Positions 8,199 to 15,869 of a DNA stretch of 64,000 bases are shown piece by piece. Origin of the DNA: Streptomyces sp. CG1 (lineage in GTDB: Bacteria > Actinomycetota > Actinomycetes > Streptomycetales > Streptomycetaceae); NCBI RefSeq assembly GCF_041080625.1, contig NZ_CP163518.1, positions 806,001-870,000 on the forward strand. Reading direction: 5' to 3'. The position numbers and the translations under genes are program-made. The notes beneath the pieces are model-generated. The model had not been told where the DNA came from and ran no database searches. It was given only the letters and a program-made list of their open reading frames with translations. The first letter of the stretch is position 1. Each line of letters starts with the position of its first letter.

Positions 8199-9232
8199 TG
8201 CGGCTCACCGCGTACGCGGCCCGCTTCGCCTCGCTCGCCCTCGCCAACATCACCCGGGGGTACCCCAACTCCCCCGCCCACCTGATGACTTCACCGGGCG
8301 AGGAGGTACGGCCGAGCGCCCTGCATCCGGCCTTCCACGGCGCCTACGACTGGCACTCCTCGGTCCATATGCACTGGCTGCTGGTCCGGCTGCTGCGCCG
8401 CCACGGCGACACGTCGGCCCTCCCGGAGACGGCGCCCGCCATCGCCGTACTCGACCGGCACCTCACGCCGGAGAACATCGCCGTGGAAGCCGCCTATCTC
8501 CTCGACCGTCCCTCCTTCGAGCGGCCGTACGGCTGGGCGTGGCTGGTGGCGCTTGCCGCGGAATGCCGGGCGTACGAGGGCGCGGCGGGCGGGCGCTGGG
8601 CCAAGGCCCTGGAGCCGGGCGTCGCCGCCGTGGACACCCTGCTGGCCGGCTGGCTGCCGAAAGCCACGTATCCGGTGCGCCAGGGGAACCATCCCAACAG
8701 TGCCTTCGCGCTGGGCCTGCTGCTCGACGCGGGCGAGCTGCCCACCGTGAGCACCGAGGCGGTTCGGCGCCGCCTGCTGGACTGGTTCGCCGACGACCAC
8801 GACGCGCCCACGCACTGGGAGCCGTCGGGCCAGGACTTCCTGTCCCCGGCGCTGACCGAGGCCGACGCGATGCGCCGGGTGCTCGACGGGGAGCGGTTCG
8901 CGCCATGGCTCGACCGCTTCCTGCCCGCACTGCGCTCCGGCGCCGCCTGCCCGCTCCTGGAAGTGCCGGTCGTCTCCGACCAGGCCGACCCGCAGATCGG
9001 CCATCTGCTGGGTCTGACCCTCAGCCGGGCCGCCGCACTGCGCTCGATCGCCGCCGCGCTGCCGGACGGGCCGGTCCGTGCGCGGCTCGCGGAGGCTGCG
9101 GCAACCCACCTGGCGGCGGGTCTGCCCGCCGTGGAGCGCGAGGACTTCACGACCGACCACTGGCTGGCCACCTTCGCGGCACTGGCCCTCGACGCCGGCG
9201 CCGAGCCCGCCCCGGCCTGGACGTCCCGCTAA
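8198..9232 (+). CDS. DUF2891 family protein
   Basis: 344-residue soluble protein recognised as DUF2891. The conserved features are HPAFHGAYDWHSSVHMHWLL near residue 45, a PYGWAWLVALAAE segment near 110, and WEPSGQDFLSPALTEADAM near 205. The many His, Trp and acidic residues in an all-helical pattern recall (alpha/alpha)-barrel enzymes, but no reaction is established. The TGATG overlap with pcp makes it a translationally coupled last gene of the pyroglutamate operon. I infer a step acting on pyroglutamyl or N-capped peptides or on 5-oxoproline. There is no signal peptide. Confidence 0.85.
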   Translation: MRLTAYAARFASLALANITRGYPNSPAHLMTSPGEEVRPSALHPAFHGAYDWHSSVHMHWLLVRLLRRHGDTSALPETAPAIAVLDRHLTPENIAVEAAYLLDRPSFERPYGWAWLVALAAECRAYEGAAGGRWAKALEPGVAAVDTLLAGWLPKATYPVRQGNHPNSAFALGLLLDAGELPTVSTEAVRRRLLDWFADDHDAPTHWEPSGQDFLSPALTEADAMRRVLDGERFAPWLDRFLPALRSGAACPLLEVPVVSDQADPQIGHLLGLTLSRAAALRSIAAALPDGPVRARLAEAAATHLAAGLPAVEREDFTTDHWLATFAALALDAGAEPAPAWTSR

Positions 9233-9777
9233 CGGCCGGCTGCGACTCGCTCCGCGACCGGTCGCCACGACTCCAGCGGAGCCACTGCCAGGCCCACCAC
9301 CTTCCCCGCGTCGTCGGCACGGCGCAGGGCGATCGCCGCCGGGAAGTCCGGGTCCGCCTCGAAGGCCGCTGCCTCCCGCGGAGTCATGGGGCCGTCCTGG
9401 CAGCCGAGCGTGCGGGCGCTCTCGGGAGACAGCACGAGGTCCGGATCGGCGGCCGCGAGATAGCGCTTGGCCGGGATGTGCGCCGCGACGAGCCGCGCGA
9501 CCCTCGACCCCAGCAGTTCCTCGACCGCCACCGCGGCGTGCCTGCCGTGTCCCTCCTCGTCGGCGGGCACCAGACAGTGGCCGATGTCGTGGACGAGCCC
9601 GGCCAGCTGAAGCTCCTCGTCGTCCGGATGGCGCACAGCCAGCAGGGCGGCCACCTGGAGGCCGTGGTCCAGGATGTCCACCGGGTCGCCGGACCGGTCC
9701 GGGGTGTCCCAGACGTCCGCACAGTCGGCCAGCAGGGCCATGAGCGCGTCCACGGACGGTATGCGGTCGTACGTCAT
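9229..9777 (-). CDS. HD-domain metal-dependent protein, PhnZ/MIOX-like
   Basis: 182-residue HD-superfamily protein. The metal-binding pattern is clear: His in DILDHGLQ near residue 39, HDIGH near 63, then HGRHAAVAVEE and VAAHI. The pattern and size are closest to the small HD proteins related to PhnZ-type mixed-valent diiron oxygenases and to simple HD phosphohydrolases; sequence alone does not separate them. The start was taken at the ATG at 9777; a TTG further upstream has no better support. Its stop overlaps the DUF2891 stop in a tail-to-tail arrangement. Confidence 0.75.
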   Translation of the reverse strand: MTYDRIPSVDALMALLADCADVWDTPDRSGDPVDILDHGLQVAALLAVRHPDDEELQLAGLVHDIGHCLVPADEEGHGRHAAVAVEELLGSRVARLVAAHIPAKRYLAAADPDLVLSPESARTLGCQDGPMTPREAAAFEADPDFPAAIALRRADDAGKVVGLAVAPLESWRPVAERVAAGR

Positions 9778-10153
9778 GGGGTCACGCTGCAACAGTGAGG
9801 CGTACGACAGGTGACGGGAGCTTGTAGGCGGCCCGGGGCGTCTTCACCGACACCGGTGAGACACACCGCATCGCGGATATCTGCCGGAAGACGTGTTCCG
9901 GGTCGTTGACCGGGGCTCACAGGGCGAAGTGCGCCTAGGCCTTGTACCGGGGCATCACCCCACGCTTCGGCGTCGAGCCAGCCTTCGGCTTCGTACCACC
10001 TCTCCTGCTGCCATTCCCCTCACCGGGCGTGGCACGACCCGCGCACAGCACAGCGGCAACGGCGGCAACAACCGCCGTTCGATGCGTCCCGCTTGGCTCG
10101 CCATGGGGGCGCTGCCGGTGGTCCGGCCGGCCCGCCCCGCACGGGTGAATTCA
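9778..10153. other. intergenic region without a recognisable gene
   Basis: About 375 bases between two minus-strand genes. It holds only short open frames with no family resemblance. I see no tRNA and no convincing terminator. It may contain the promoter of the HD-domain gene near its left end. Confidence 0.5.
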
Positions 10154-10774
10154 CTATGATCTTTCTCTGTCGTCGGCGGGGATCATGGTCATGGCCGCCA
10201 ACCAGCCCTGGACGCCCGGCCGGTCGAGGTTGATCTCCAGGGTGGCGGGCACGATGAAGTCGATGCGCAGCGTGTCGGCGAAGGCCTGCGTGAGGTCGTC
10301 GCGCGTGAGCCGGTGCGGTCCCACGGCGCCCGGAATCTCGGGCTCCCGGTCGCTGAAGCACAGCAGGAAGTAGCGGCCACCGGGACGCAGGACCGCCTGC
10401 AGGCCGCGGGTGAAAGCCGCGCGGTCGACCGGATCGAGCATGTGGAACATGCCGCAGTCCAGCACGGTGTCGAACCGCTCCCCCAGATCGGACAGCCTCC
10501 GGGTGTCGAGGTGCAGGAAGCGGGCATGGGCGCCGCGCCGACGGGCCTTGCCCCCCGCGGCCCGCAACGCCGTGGCCGCCAGATCCACCCCGGTGGCGTC
10601 CAGGCCGAGGTCCGCGCACATGAGCACGTGCTCCCCGGTCCCACAGCCGACGTCCAGCACCCGCCCCCGGATGGCACCCGACCGAGCGAGGTCGAGGAAC
10701 GCCGGCTGAGGGTGCCCGATCTCCCACGGCGGCCGGTCGGCATACAGGTCATCGAGCCGCTGCCAGGGGTTCAC
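10154..10774 (-). CDS. class I SAM-dependent methyltransferase
   Basis: 206-residue Rossmann-fold methyltransferase. The SAM-binding motif I is RVLDVGCGTGEHVLM near residue 40, motif II follows at GLDATGVDLAATAL, and the acidic post-motif is DTVLDCGMFHML near 105. The C-terminal part LRPGGRYFLLCFSD is typical of small-molecule methyltransferases. The start is GTG at 10774 with GAGG about eight bases upstream. It stands alone. The acceptor substrate cannot be inferred. Confidence 0.85.
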   Translation of the reverse strand: MNPWQRLDDLYADRPPWEIGHPQPAFLDLARSGAIRGRVLDVGCGTGEHVLMCADLGLDATGVDLAATALRAAGGKARRRGAHARFLHLDTRRLSDLGERFDTVLDCGMFHMLDPVDRAAFTRGLQAVLRPGGRYFLLCFSDREPEIPGAVGPHRLTRDDLTQAFADTLRIDFIVPATLEINLDRPGVQGWLAAMTMIPADDRERS

Positions 10775-10914
10775 CGCATCCGCCTCGCGGGGGCGTTTCG
10801 GACATGTCTACGACCTTCCACCACTGCCGTCGCCCGGAGCCGTCCCCGGGGTCCCGTCACGGCAGCGCTCCGTCGCTTCGCGTTCTTCCCCTTTGCCGCG
10901 GCGCCCCTCGCAGA

Positions 10915-11024
10915 AACCGGCATGCTCGTGGAGCAGGGTGCGCTCGGCGGGGCTGGCGCTCAGGGCGAACGCGAGCCGGTCCTCGGCGCGGGCCTCGTCG
11001 GGGCGGCCCACTGCGTTCACCATG
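10915..11024 (-). pseudogene. remnant of an ECF sigma factor C-terminal (DUF6596-like) region
   Basis: The minus strand here encodes GRPDEARAEDRLAFALSA followed by SPAERTLLHEHAG. This looks like the last helical repeat of large ECF sigma factors of the type ending GRxDEAR...ALxxxxNPAER. Nothing of the sigma-70 domains remains. The stretch lies between the methyltransferase and DoxX genes and reads on into unrelated sequence. The match is by eye only. Confidence 0.35.
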
Positions 11025-11244
11025 CCTCCGCGCGACCGGGGAAGCGCGGGATGCGGTGAGAGAGCAGCTCCGAGCGGCTGGTTTCCAGCGTTGGCTGACT
11101 GCTCGCCAGATCGTTGTCCCTCCTGCCTGCCGGGGGCGTACAGCGTTCCGCGTCGCCGTACGGGTGCCGCCTTTCCTTGGCTTGATTCTGCCGCCACTCG
11201 TCCCCCGCACAAGGTGCGTCCGCGACCGTACATCCCCAATCCCC

Positions 11245-11700
11245 ATGCGCTGTGAAGGGCTGAGGCTCAGATACCGCTCTGTCGAGTCTGTCGGGACCAA
11301 GGCTGCCGGTCCCGTGCCATCACTGCTCCGTATCGTCGTCGGGTTCCTCTTCACCTGCCATGGCGCCGCGTCCTTGTTCGGCGTACTGGGCGGAGCCGTC
11401 GGCAGCCACGGAAGAACGGTCCCGGTCGACGCCTGGCCCGGCTGGTGGGCGTCCGCCATCCAGTTGCTCGGCGGCATCCTGGTGGCCCTCGCCCTGTTCA
11501 CCCGGCCGGCGGCGCTGATCTGCTCCGGATCGATGGCGTACGCCTACTTCACCGTGCACCAGTCGACCGGACTGCTGCCGATCGAGAACAACGGCGAGCT
11601 GGCTGCCTTGTACGCCTGGATCTTCCTGCTGTTCGCCGCCTTCGGTCCTGGTCCGTGGGCACTGGAGCAGCTCCTGTCGGCCACCGGGAAGGAGCCGTAG
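11245..11700 (+). CDS. DoxX family membrane protein
   Basis: Up to 151-residue membrane protein with four hydrophobic helices. The family core is LLRIVVGFLFTCHGAASLFG, then a helix at LLGGILVALALFTRPAAL, and the last at ALYAWIFLLFAAFGPG. DoxX proteins are associated with redox or small-molecule membrane functions; a specific role is unknown. The start is uncertain: ATG at 11245 is reported, but GTG at 11314 directly before the conserved helix would give a more typical 128-residue protein. Neither has a strong ribosome-binding site. Confidence 0.75.
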   Translation: MRCEGLRLRYRSVESVGTKAAGPVPSLLRIVVGFLFTCHGAASLFGVLGGAVGSHGRTVPVDAWPGWWASAIQLLGGILVALALFTRPAALICSGSMAYAYFTVHQSTGLLPIENNGELAALYAWIFLLFAAFGPGPWALEQLLSATGKEP

Positions 11701-11790
11701 CCGGCGGCTGTTGCCGATCGGGCCACGGCAAGCGCGTGATGCGCTCACCGTTGCCGTGCGCCGGTGGTGGCTGCCACCCACCACCGGCGC

Positions 11791-12012
11791 ACGAACCCGC
11801 AGGTGGCGGGCGTATTCCTGGCCGACCCGATCAACGGCTACCCGACAGGGGCCTCGGAGGCGGCGACCTGGCATGGCGCGGTCCACTCGATGGCACCCGC
11901 GTTGTCCGGCATCGCCGGCCTGATCAGCTACGCGCTCTTCACCCGCCGGTCCGTCGCCGGCCGCCGACGCGGCTGGGGGCGTGGCCAATCGTGGCCTTGG
12001 TCACGGCCTTGA
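11791..12012 (+). pseudogene. DUF998 membrane protein remnant
   Basis: A plus-strand frame carries VAGVFLADPINGYPTGA, then WHGAVHSMAPALSGIAGLIS and a basic end (RRSVAGRRRGWG). This matches the middle of DUF998 proteins, where a DPxxGYPxG loop precedes a WHG...H helix. The N-terminal helices are absent and the frame breaks near 11970; another frame then continues with hydrophobic residues. It is a truncated, frameshifted copy. Confidence 0.45.
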
Positions 12013-12117
12013 CCACCACCGTGACGGCGGCCACCGACGGCGACTTCTGCTTCCTCCTGCCAGGCCAATCGACAACCACCTCTGCCCGGCGCGGCATCGG
12101 CGTGCGTTGACTCAAGC

Positions 12118-12358
12118 GATCTCTGATCGCGATGTCGGCCACGCGGTGCAGTGCCGCCTGGTACGCCGCGGCGTCACCTGCTTCCTTCTGCCAGGCACGG
12201 ATCCTGACGGCTGTCGAGTGCAGGGCGCCGGGCGTGATGCCGAGGTAGCGGGCGCAGGAGGCGCGGGAGCGGCCGGTGGCCATCCGGACGAGGCGGATCG
12301 CGGCATCCCACCGCAGTTGCCGGACCGGGGCCCCGAGTTCGGTGAGAGGTCCGTCCAT
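12118..12358 (-). pseudogene. possible remnant of a TniQ-like or other helix-turn-helix protein
   Basis: The minus strand encodes about 80 residues including RWDAAIRLVRMATGRSRASC, ARYLGITPGALHS and AYQAALHRVADIA. The pattern (AAIRLV...AxxYLGI...W...AL..LA) resembles the C-terminal region of TniQ-type proteins linked to transposition. Both ends run into unrelated sequence. This is a weak assignment made by eye. Confidence 0.3.
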
Positions 12359-12486
12359 ACCTCGGGCAGGACCAGTGGGGTTCGCAGGTCGAGCCGACCT
12401 TGGTGGGTCGCAGCCCAAGCAACCGTAGCGTCGACTCCACGCCAAGAAACACAGCTCACGGTCAGAACCATTCAGTCCCTACCGCG

Positions 12487-12669
12487 GTGGACGAACTACA
12501 CGATGACCTACGCGAAGTCGCCGCCACTCGCGGGCGCCTGCAGTCCGTGCGCATCCTTCGGCAGAGGCTGCCGGTGCTATCGCTTTCGCAGGCCCTTGAG
12601 TACGTGGGGGCATCGCTGAACGGCGAAGCCCCAGGAGGCTCGCCGAGACTTTCCCCAGAGCGTCCCTGA
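12487..12669 (+). CDS. small hypothetical ORF, doubtful
   Basis: A GTG-started frame of about 60 residues with an amphipathic stretch (LQSVRILRQRLPVLSLSQAL) that loosely recalls the L7/L12 C-terminal-like helix pattern of small actinomycete proteins. There is no visible ribosome-binding site, and it is surrounded by decayed sequence. It may be a fragment rather than a gene. Confidence 0.2.
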   Translation: MDELHDDLREVAATRGRLQSVRILRQRLPVLSLSQALEYVGASLNGEAPGGSPRLSPERP

Positions 12670-13393
12670 CGAAGGCTCGCGCCCCGGGAGGGGATCACGG
12701 AGTCCGCGGCGGCCTCAACTCGCTCCAGGAGTTGGCTACGCACATCAGGACTGCGGTCGCTCGGCGGTAATGAACGGTGGCGTTCGATGGTCGGTAGGCA
12801 GCCGCGTCCAAGCCTCTGCTGCCAAGACGTAACGCACGGTGATCGTGGAGCTGGCGCAGGCCGGCGAACAATACGGCCAGGCCCGCGATGGCCTCCCCAG
12901 CCCGGCAGGCTCCCGGAGCCCTGCCGCTGCCACCGTTACTGAGCTCCCGTAACCCGCGCCACAGGCTCCCGGTCCGCCGGGTAGCGAACCACCGGGCCGG
13001 ACACACCGCGTCGATCGACCGGCCGACATCGATCTCGATCCCGTCCAGCCAACTGAGAAAAACCCAGGTCAGGACGCGTGTGACTGTACAGAATCACCGT
13101 GTTCGGCTCAGCCGATCATGTAGCACGGCTCAACTCATGGATTTCGCAGCGACACGCGGTCCGCATGGGGTGAGTAGGCGTCAGTAGATCATCCGGAAGG
13201 GCTAATAGTCATTCAATACGCCTTTCTTTTCGGTCACTTCACATCCTGACTGAGTGACAGGCAGGACCACATATGCCCCGATCGGCCCCCTGCCGAGCAC
13301 ATCTCGATATGACCGATATGACAGCCATGAGTACGTTTGATCGCAGTCGGCTGACGAGCCGACATCTCCGAGATACAAGACGGGAGAAGCGAA
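12670..13393. other. intergenic region without a recognisable gene
   Basis: About 720 bases. Short open frames on both strands show no family resemblance. The AT content rises after about 13190, just upstream of the secreted-protein gene, which fits a promoter there. Confidence 0.5.
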
Positions 13394-13993
13394 ATGAAAC
13401 TCGCTCGTTCCACCATGGTGACCGCCAGTGCCGGAGCCGCCGCGGCGCTCGCCGTGACCGGCATCACCTACGCCTCGGCAGCTTCCGCCCCGGCGCCTCA
13501 GGTAGCCCCGGCCGCTGCGGCCCCGGCCGCTGTCGCCCCGGCCGCTGCCCCATCGGCATCCCCCGGCAGCGAAAACGGGCAGGTCAAGGGCAACAACGAA
13601 GGGCAGGGCAAGGGCAACGAAGGCAGGGGTAACGAAGGCAGAGGCAACAGGCGTCACGAGGAGGAGGGCCGGATCCTCATCAACGAGCGGTCCTACTCCG
13701 CCCACCCGGGTGACTGCATCACCGTGGTCAGCGGCCTGGGCGCCAAGACCCTCAACATCCGCAACGACAGCCACAAGCGTGTGGAGGTCTTCCGCGGGGC
13801 GGTCTGCGACAACGGCGCCCCCATCGCCACCGTCGGCGCGCACAGCTCCAGCTTCGGCGTCGACGACCTCCACACCAAGGGCATCCACGTCAAGGACGGC
13901 GTCGTGGCCAGCTTCCGCGTGATCTGCGACGGCGACGAGCGTGGCGGCGACCGCGGCGGCGACCGTGGTGGCGACCGCGGCGACGACGACTGA
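13394..13993 (+). CDS. secreted hypothetical protein with Ala/Pro and Gly/Asn/Asp repeats
   Basis: 199-residue exported protein. A signal peptide covers about residues 1-30 (Lys2-Arg5, hydrophobic core, then ASA). A low-complexity Ala-Pro linker follows, then a GN/GQ/GR-rich stretch repeating GNEGR, and a compact domain at about 95-175 with two cysteines (HPGDCITVV and FRVICDGDE) that could form a disulphide. The C-terminus is a tandem GGDR repeat ending in Asp. GGGAGAAG precedes the ATG. A strong hairpin lies about 105 bases after the stop. No family is recognised; wall-associated or secreted function is inferred. Confidence 0.8.
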   Translation: MKLARSTMVTASAGAAAALAVTGITYASAASAPAPQVAPAAAAPAAVAPAAAPSASPGSENGQVKGNNEGQGKGNEGRGNEGRGNRRHEEEGRILINERSYSAHPGDCITVVSGLGAKTLNIRNDSHKRVEVFRGAVCDNGAPIATVGAHSSSFGVDDLHTKGIHVKDGVVASFRVICDGDERGGDRGGDRGGDRGDDD

Positions 13994-14098
13994 TTCGAAA
14001 CCGACAGCACAATATGGGGCCCCGGCCCGCCGGAATCGGCCCGGGGACCCAGTTCTCCACCATTGTCCGACAGCCCCATCGCAATGCACGCACCACCA

Positions 14099-14136
14099 TG
14101 CCCGGACACCAGGCGTCACACCCTGGTGTCCGGGCA
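14099..14136 (+). terminator. strong hairpin terminator
   Basis: A perfect 15-base-pair inverted repeat: TGCCCGGACACCAGG at 14099-14113 pairs with CCTGGTGTCCGGGCA at 14122-14136 across an eight-base loop, followed by GCGTTCTTTC. It probably ends the secreted-protein transcript. Confidence 0.8.
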
Positions 14137-14359
14137 GCGTTCTTTCACTCACCGGCCGACCCACCTGGGGTTTCCGCCCCGAACGCCTCCCACAGGCATG
14201 CCTCCCCACCCCCCTGCCGCCAGCTTGCCTCGCGGCGTTTCCTCCGCCCCCGAACGGGTGAGACAGACAGTCGCACGCCGGGGAGCCGCCCCGGGTTCCC
14301 GACCGCGAGCAACCACCCGGTGAGCCCGTCGCCCACCGATCACCCGGGCTCAGCAGCCA

Positions 14360-14668
14360 CGCCGGCCAAGCCGCCGGGTGCCCTTGCGTGACGCGTAGAG
14401 CAGGACGCGCTTGCGGGGCAGCTAACGCCGGCTCGGCCGAGCATCTGGCGTTTGAGCGTCTTGATTCTGTCGACATAGCCATCGCGGGAAACCGCAGGTA
14501 GGAGCTGTGGACTCGGGTCGACCAGGCTCCACATCCCGGGCAGGCGGCGCCGGCTGCGATGCTTTCCGTGTCGTCGCGTACGATCGCGATATTCACGTCC
14601 ACGGACAACACGGCGACGTCCGCGATCGACGGGAACGGCAGGTCCTTCAGCCGGAGCACAACCTCTTC
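14360..14668 (-). pseudogene. ISL3-family transposase remnant with internal deletion
   Basis: The N-terminal piece (14668-14483) reads FPSIADVAVLSVDV, then AACPGCGAWSTRVHSSYLRF, which is the zinc-finger start of ISL3 transposases. At 14483 it is joined, in another frame, to GYVDRIKTLKRQMLGRAG, which is the transposase C-terminus. A further shift restores PRKRVLLYASRKG near 14400. The several hundred residues of the catalytic core between these blocks are gone. No terminal inverted repeats are obvious. Confidence 0.7.
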
Positions 14669-14826
14669 CACGGCCGGGACTTTCAGCCCCACCGCCCCTG
14701 CCACGGCTCATTTTCGGGCGACTTCGGGAGGCTCCCTGGGACACTAAGTCGTCACTCACAGTGACCTCTACATGGATGGAAGTCGAGCCAGAACCCGAGT
14801 TTGGACAGCGCGGTGGGAGCTGGGGC

Positions 14827-15231
14827 CTACGGCCGTGTGGAGTTGAGGATGGTGCAGATGTCGTCCGCGGTGCAGGCGGCGGGGTCGGTGGCTGCGGCGC
14901 GGTCGGCAAGGGTGCGGAGTGCGTCGCGGGTGGTGGCGAGCTCGGCCATGCGCCGCTCGATGTCGTCGAGGTGCTCGTGGATGAGGCCGGTGACGTGGTG
15001 GCAGGGGGCGTGACCGTCGTCGCGCAGGGCGAGGACCGAACGGATCTCGACGAGAGTGAGGCCGGCGCGCTGGGCGTCGCGGACGAATCCGAGCCGGGTC
15101 ACCGTGTGATCGGGGTAGTCGCGGTAGCCGCCCGGGGTGCGCGGTGGCGCGGGCAGCAGGCCACTGTCCTCGTAGAAGCGGATGGTCTTGGTCGTCAGCC
15201 CGGTGCGGGCGGCCAGGTCGCCGATGCGCAT
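14827..15231 (-). CDS. MerR-family metal-responsive regulator
   Basis: 134-residue dimeric regulator. The N-terminal winged helix is MRIGDLAARTGLTTKTIRFY (1-20) with the wing PGGYRDYP. A coiled-coil dimerisation helix covers about 80-115. Metal-binding candidates are Cys in HAPCHHV near residue 79 and two cysteines near the C-terminus (DPAACTADDICT), the CueR/ZntR-like layout. It is divergent from a MerB-like gene, and the shared region has a perfect CueR-type operator. A heavy-metal response (copper, zinc or mercury) is inferred. GGAGG sits only one base before the ATG, an unusually tight spacing. Confidence 0.85.
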   Translation of the reverse strand: MRIGDLAARTGLTTKTIRFYEDSGLLPAPPRTPGGYRDYPDHTVTRLGFVRDAQRAGLTLVEIRSVLALRDDGHAPCHHVTGLIHEHLDDIERRMAELATTRDALRTLADRAAATDPAACTADDICTILNSTRP

Positions 15232-15247
15232 ACCTCCAGGCTAGCCC

Positions 15248-15282
15248 TTGACCTTCCAGTGAGCTGGAAGGTCTAGCGTCGG
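15248..15282 (+). promoter_or_regulatory. MerR-type operator/promoter
   Basis: TTGACC at 15248-15253 overlaps a perfect nine-base inverted repeat, ACCTTCCAG (15251-15259) and CTGGAAGGT (15264-15272). A TAGCGT -10 candidate lies about 20 bases after the -35. An overlong spacer filled by an ACCTTCC...GGAAGGT dyad is the hallmark of MerR/CueR-activated promoters. It should drive the plus-strand MerB-like gene and autoregulate the divergent merR. Confidence 0.75.
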
Positions 15283-15320
15283 GTGGAGAAGGCGGACGAC
15301 AGCCCGGGAGGACAGGGCGG

Positions 15321-15776
15321 ATGCGGATCAAGGTGCTGACGGTGACGGACTGTCCGAACGCGCGGCCCACGCTGGAGCGGGTCACCGCCGCGCTGGATGG
15401 ACGAGAAGCCCGGGTGGAGCTGATCGAGGTGCCCGATGAGGCCGGGGCCGCCCGGCTGGGTATGTACGGGTCTCCGACTGTCCTGATCGACGGCACGGAC
15501 CCGTTCTCGCCGCCCCGCGCGGTGCCGAGCCTGTCGTGCCGCTTGTACCGGAACGCCGACGGCAACGTGTCCGGCGTGCCGGACGAGACCGCCCTGCGCA
15601 AGGCCCTCGCCGGAGCGGCCGCACCGATGCACAGTCCTGAGGCATCGCACTGCTGCACCCCGCAGCCGGATGCCCTGGACGTCGTCGGCCGGGCCGGCCG
15701 CGGGCGCCGCGCCCCCGCCGAGCGCGGCCTGCGCAGAGTGCATCAGCAGGCCACAAGGTTCCCCAAGATCCCATAA
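15321..15776 (+). CDS. thioredoxin-like / MerB-like fusion, probably C-terminally truncated
   Basis: 151 residues. Residues 1-95 form a thioredoxin-like fold, VLTVTDCPNARPTLERV with a single Cys, a GSPTVLIDGTDPF strand near 53 and SCRLYR near 75, as seen in proteins found with actinomycete MerR regulators. After HCCTPQP comes LDVVGRAGRGRRAPAERGLR, which resembles the N-terminal helical region of alkylmercury lyase (MerB). It then stops within 20 residues, so the lyase core with its catalytic cysteines is absent. GGGAGGA precedes the ATG. It is probably metal-inducible through the upstream dyad but unlikely to cleave organomercurials. Confidence 0.6.
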   Translation: MRIKVLTVTDCPNARPTLERVTAALDGREARVELIEVPDEAGAARLGMYGSPTVLIDGTDPFSPPRAVPSLSCRLYRNADGNVSGVPDETALRKALAGAAAPMHSPEASHCCTPQPDALDVVGRAGRGRRAPAERGLRRVHQQATRFPKIP

Positions 15777-15869
15777 CTCGAGTCTCTCAGCACCGGGTTC
15801 GTCGCCGTGCGAGGAGCCCAGCCTCCTTTGGACCACTCCTGCCACCATGATTGCGGGACAACTCTTGCT

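Noticed and set aside
13930..13992. GGDR tandem repeats considered as a CRISPR-like or other repeat array
   Set aside because: They are short in-frame codon repeats at the end of a coding sequence, with no spacers.
13202..14704. 500-codon minus-strand open frame spanning the secreted-protein gene
   Set aside because: Only its first 75 codons resemble a protein (ISL3 transposase). The rest is antisense to the secreted gene and its repeats.
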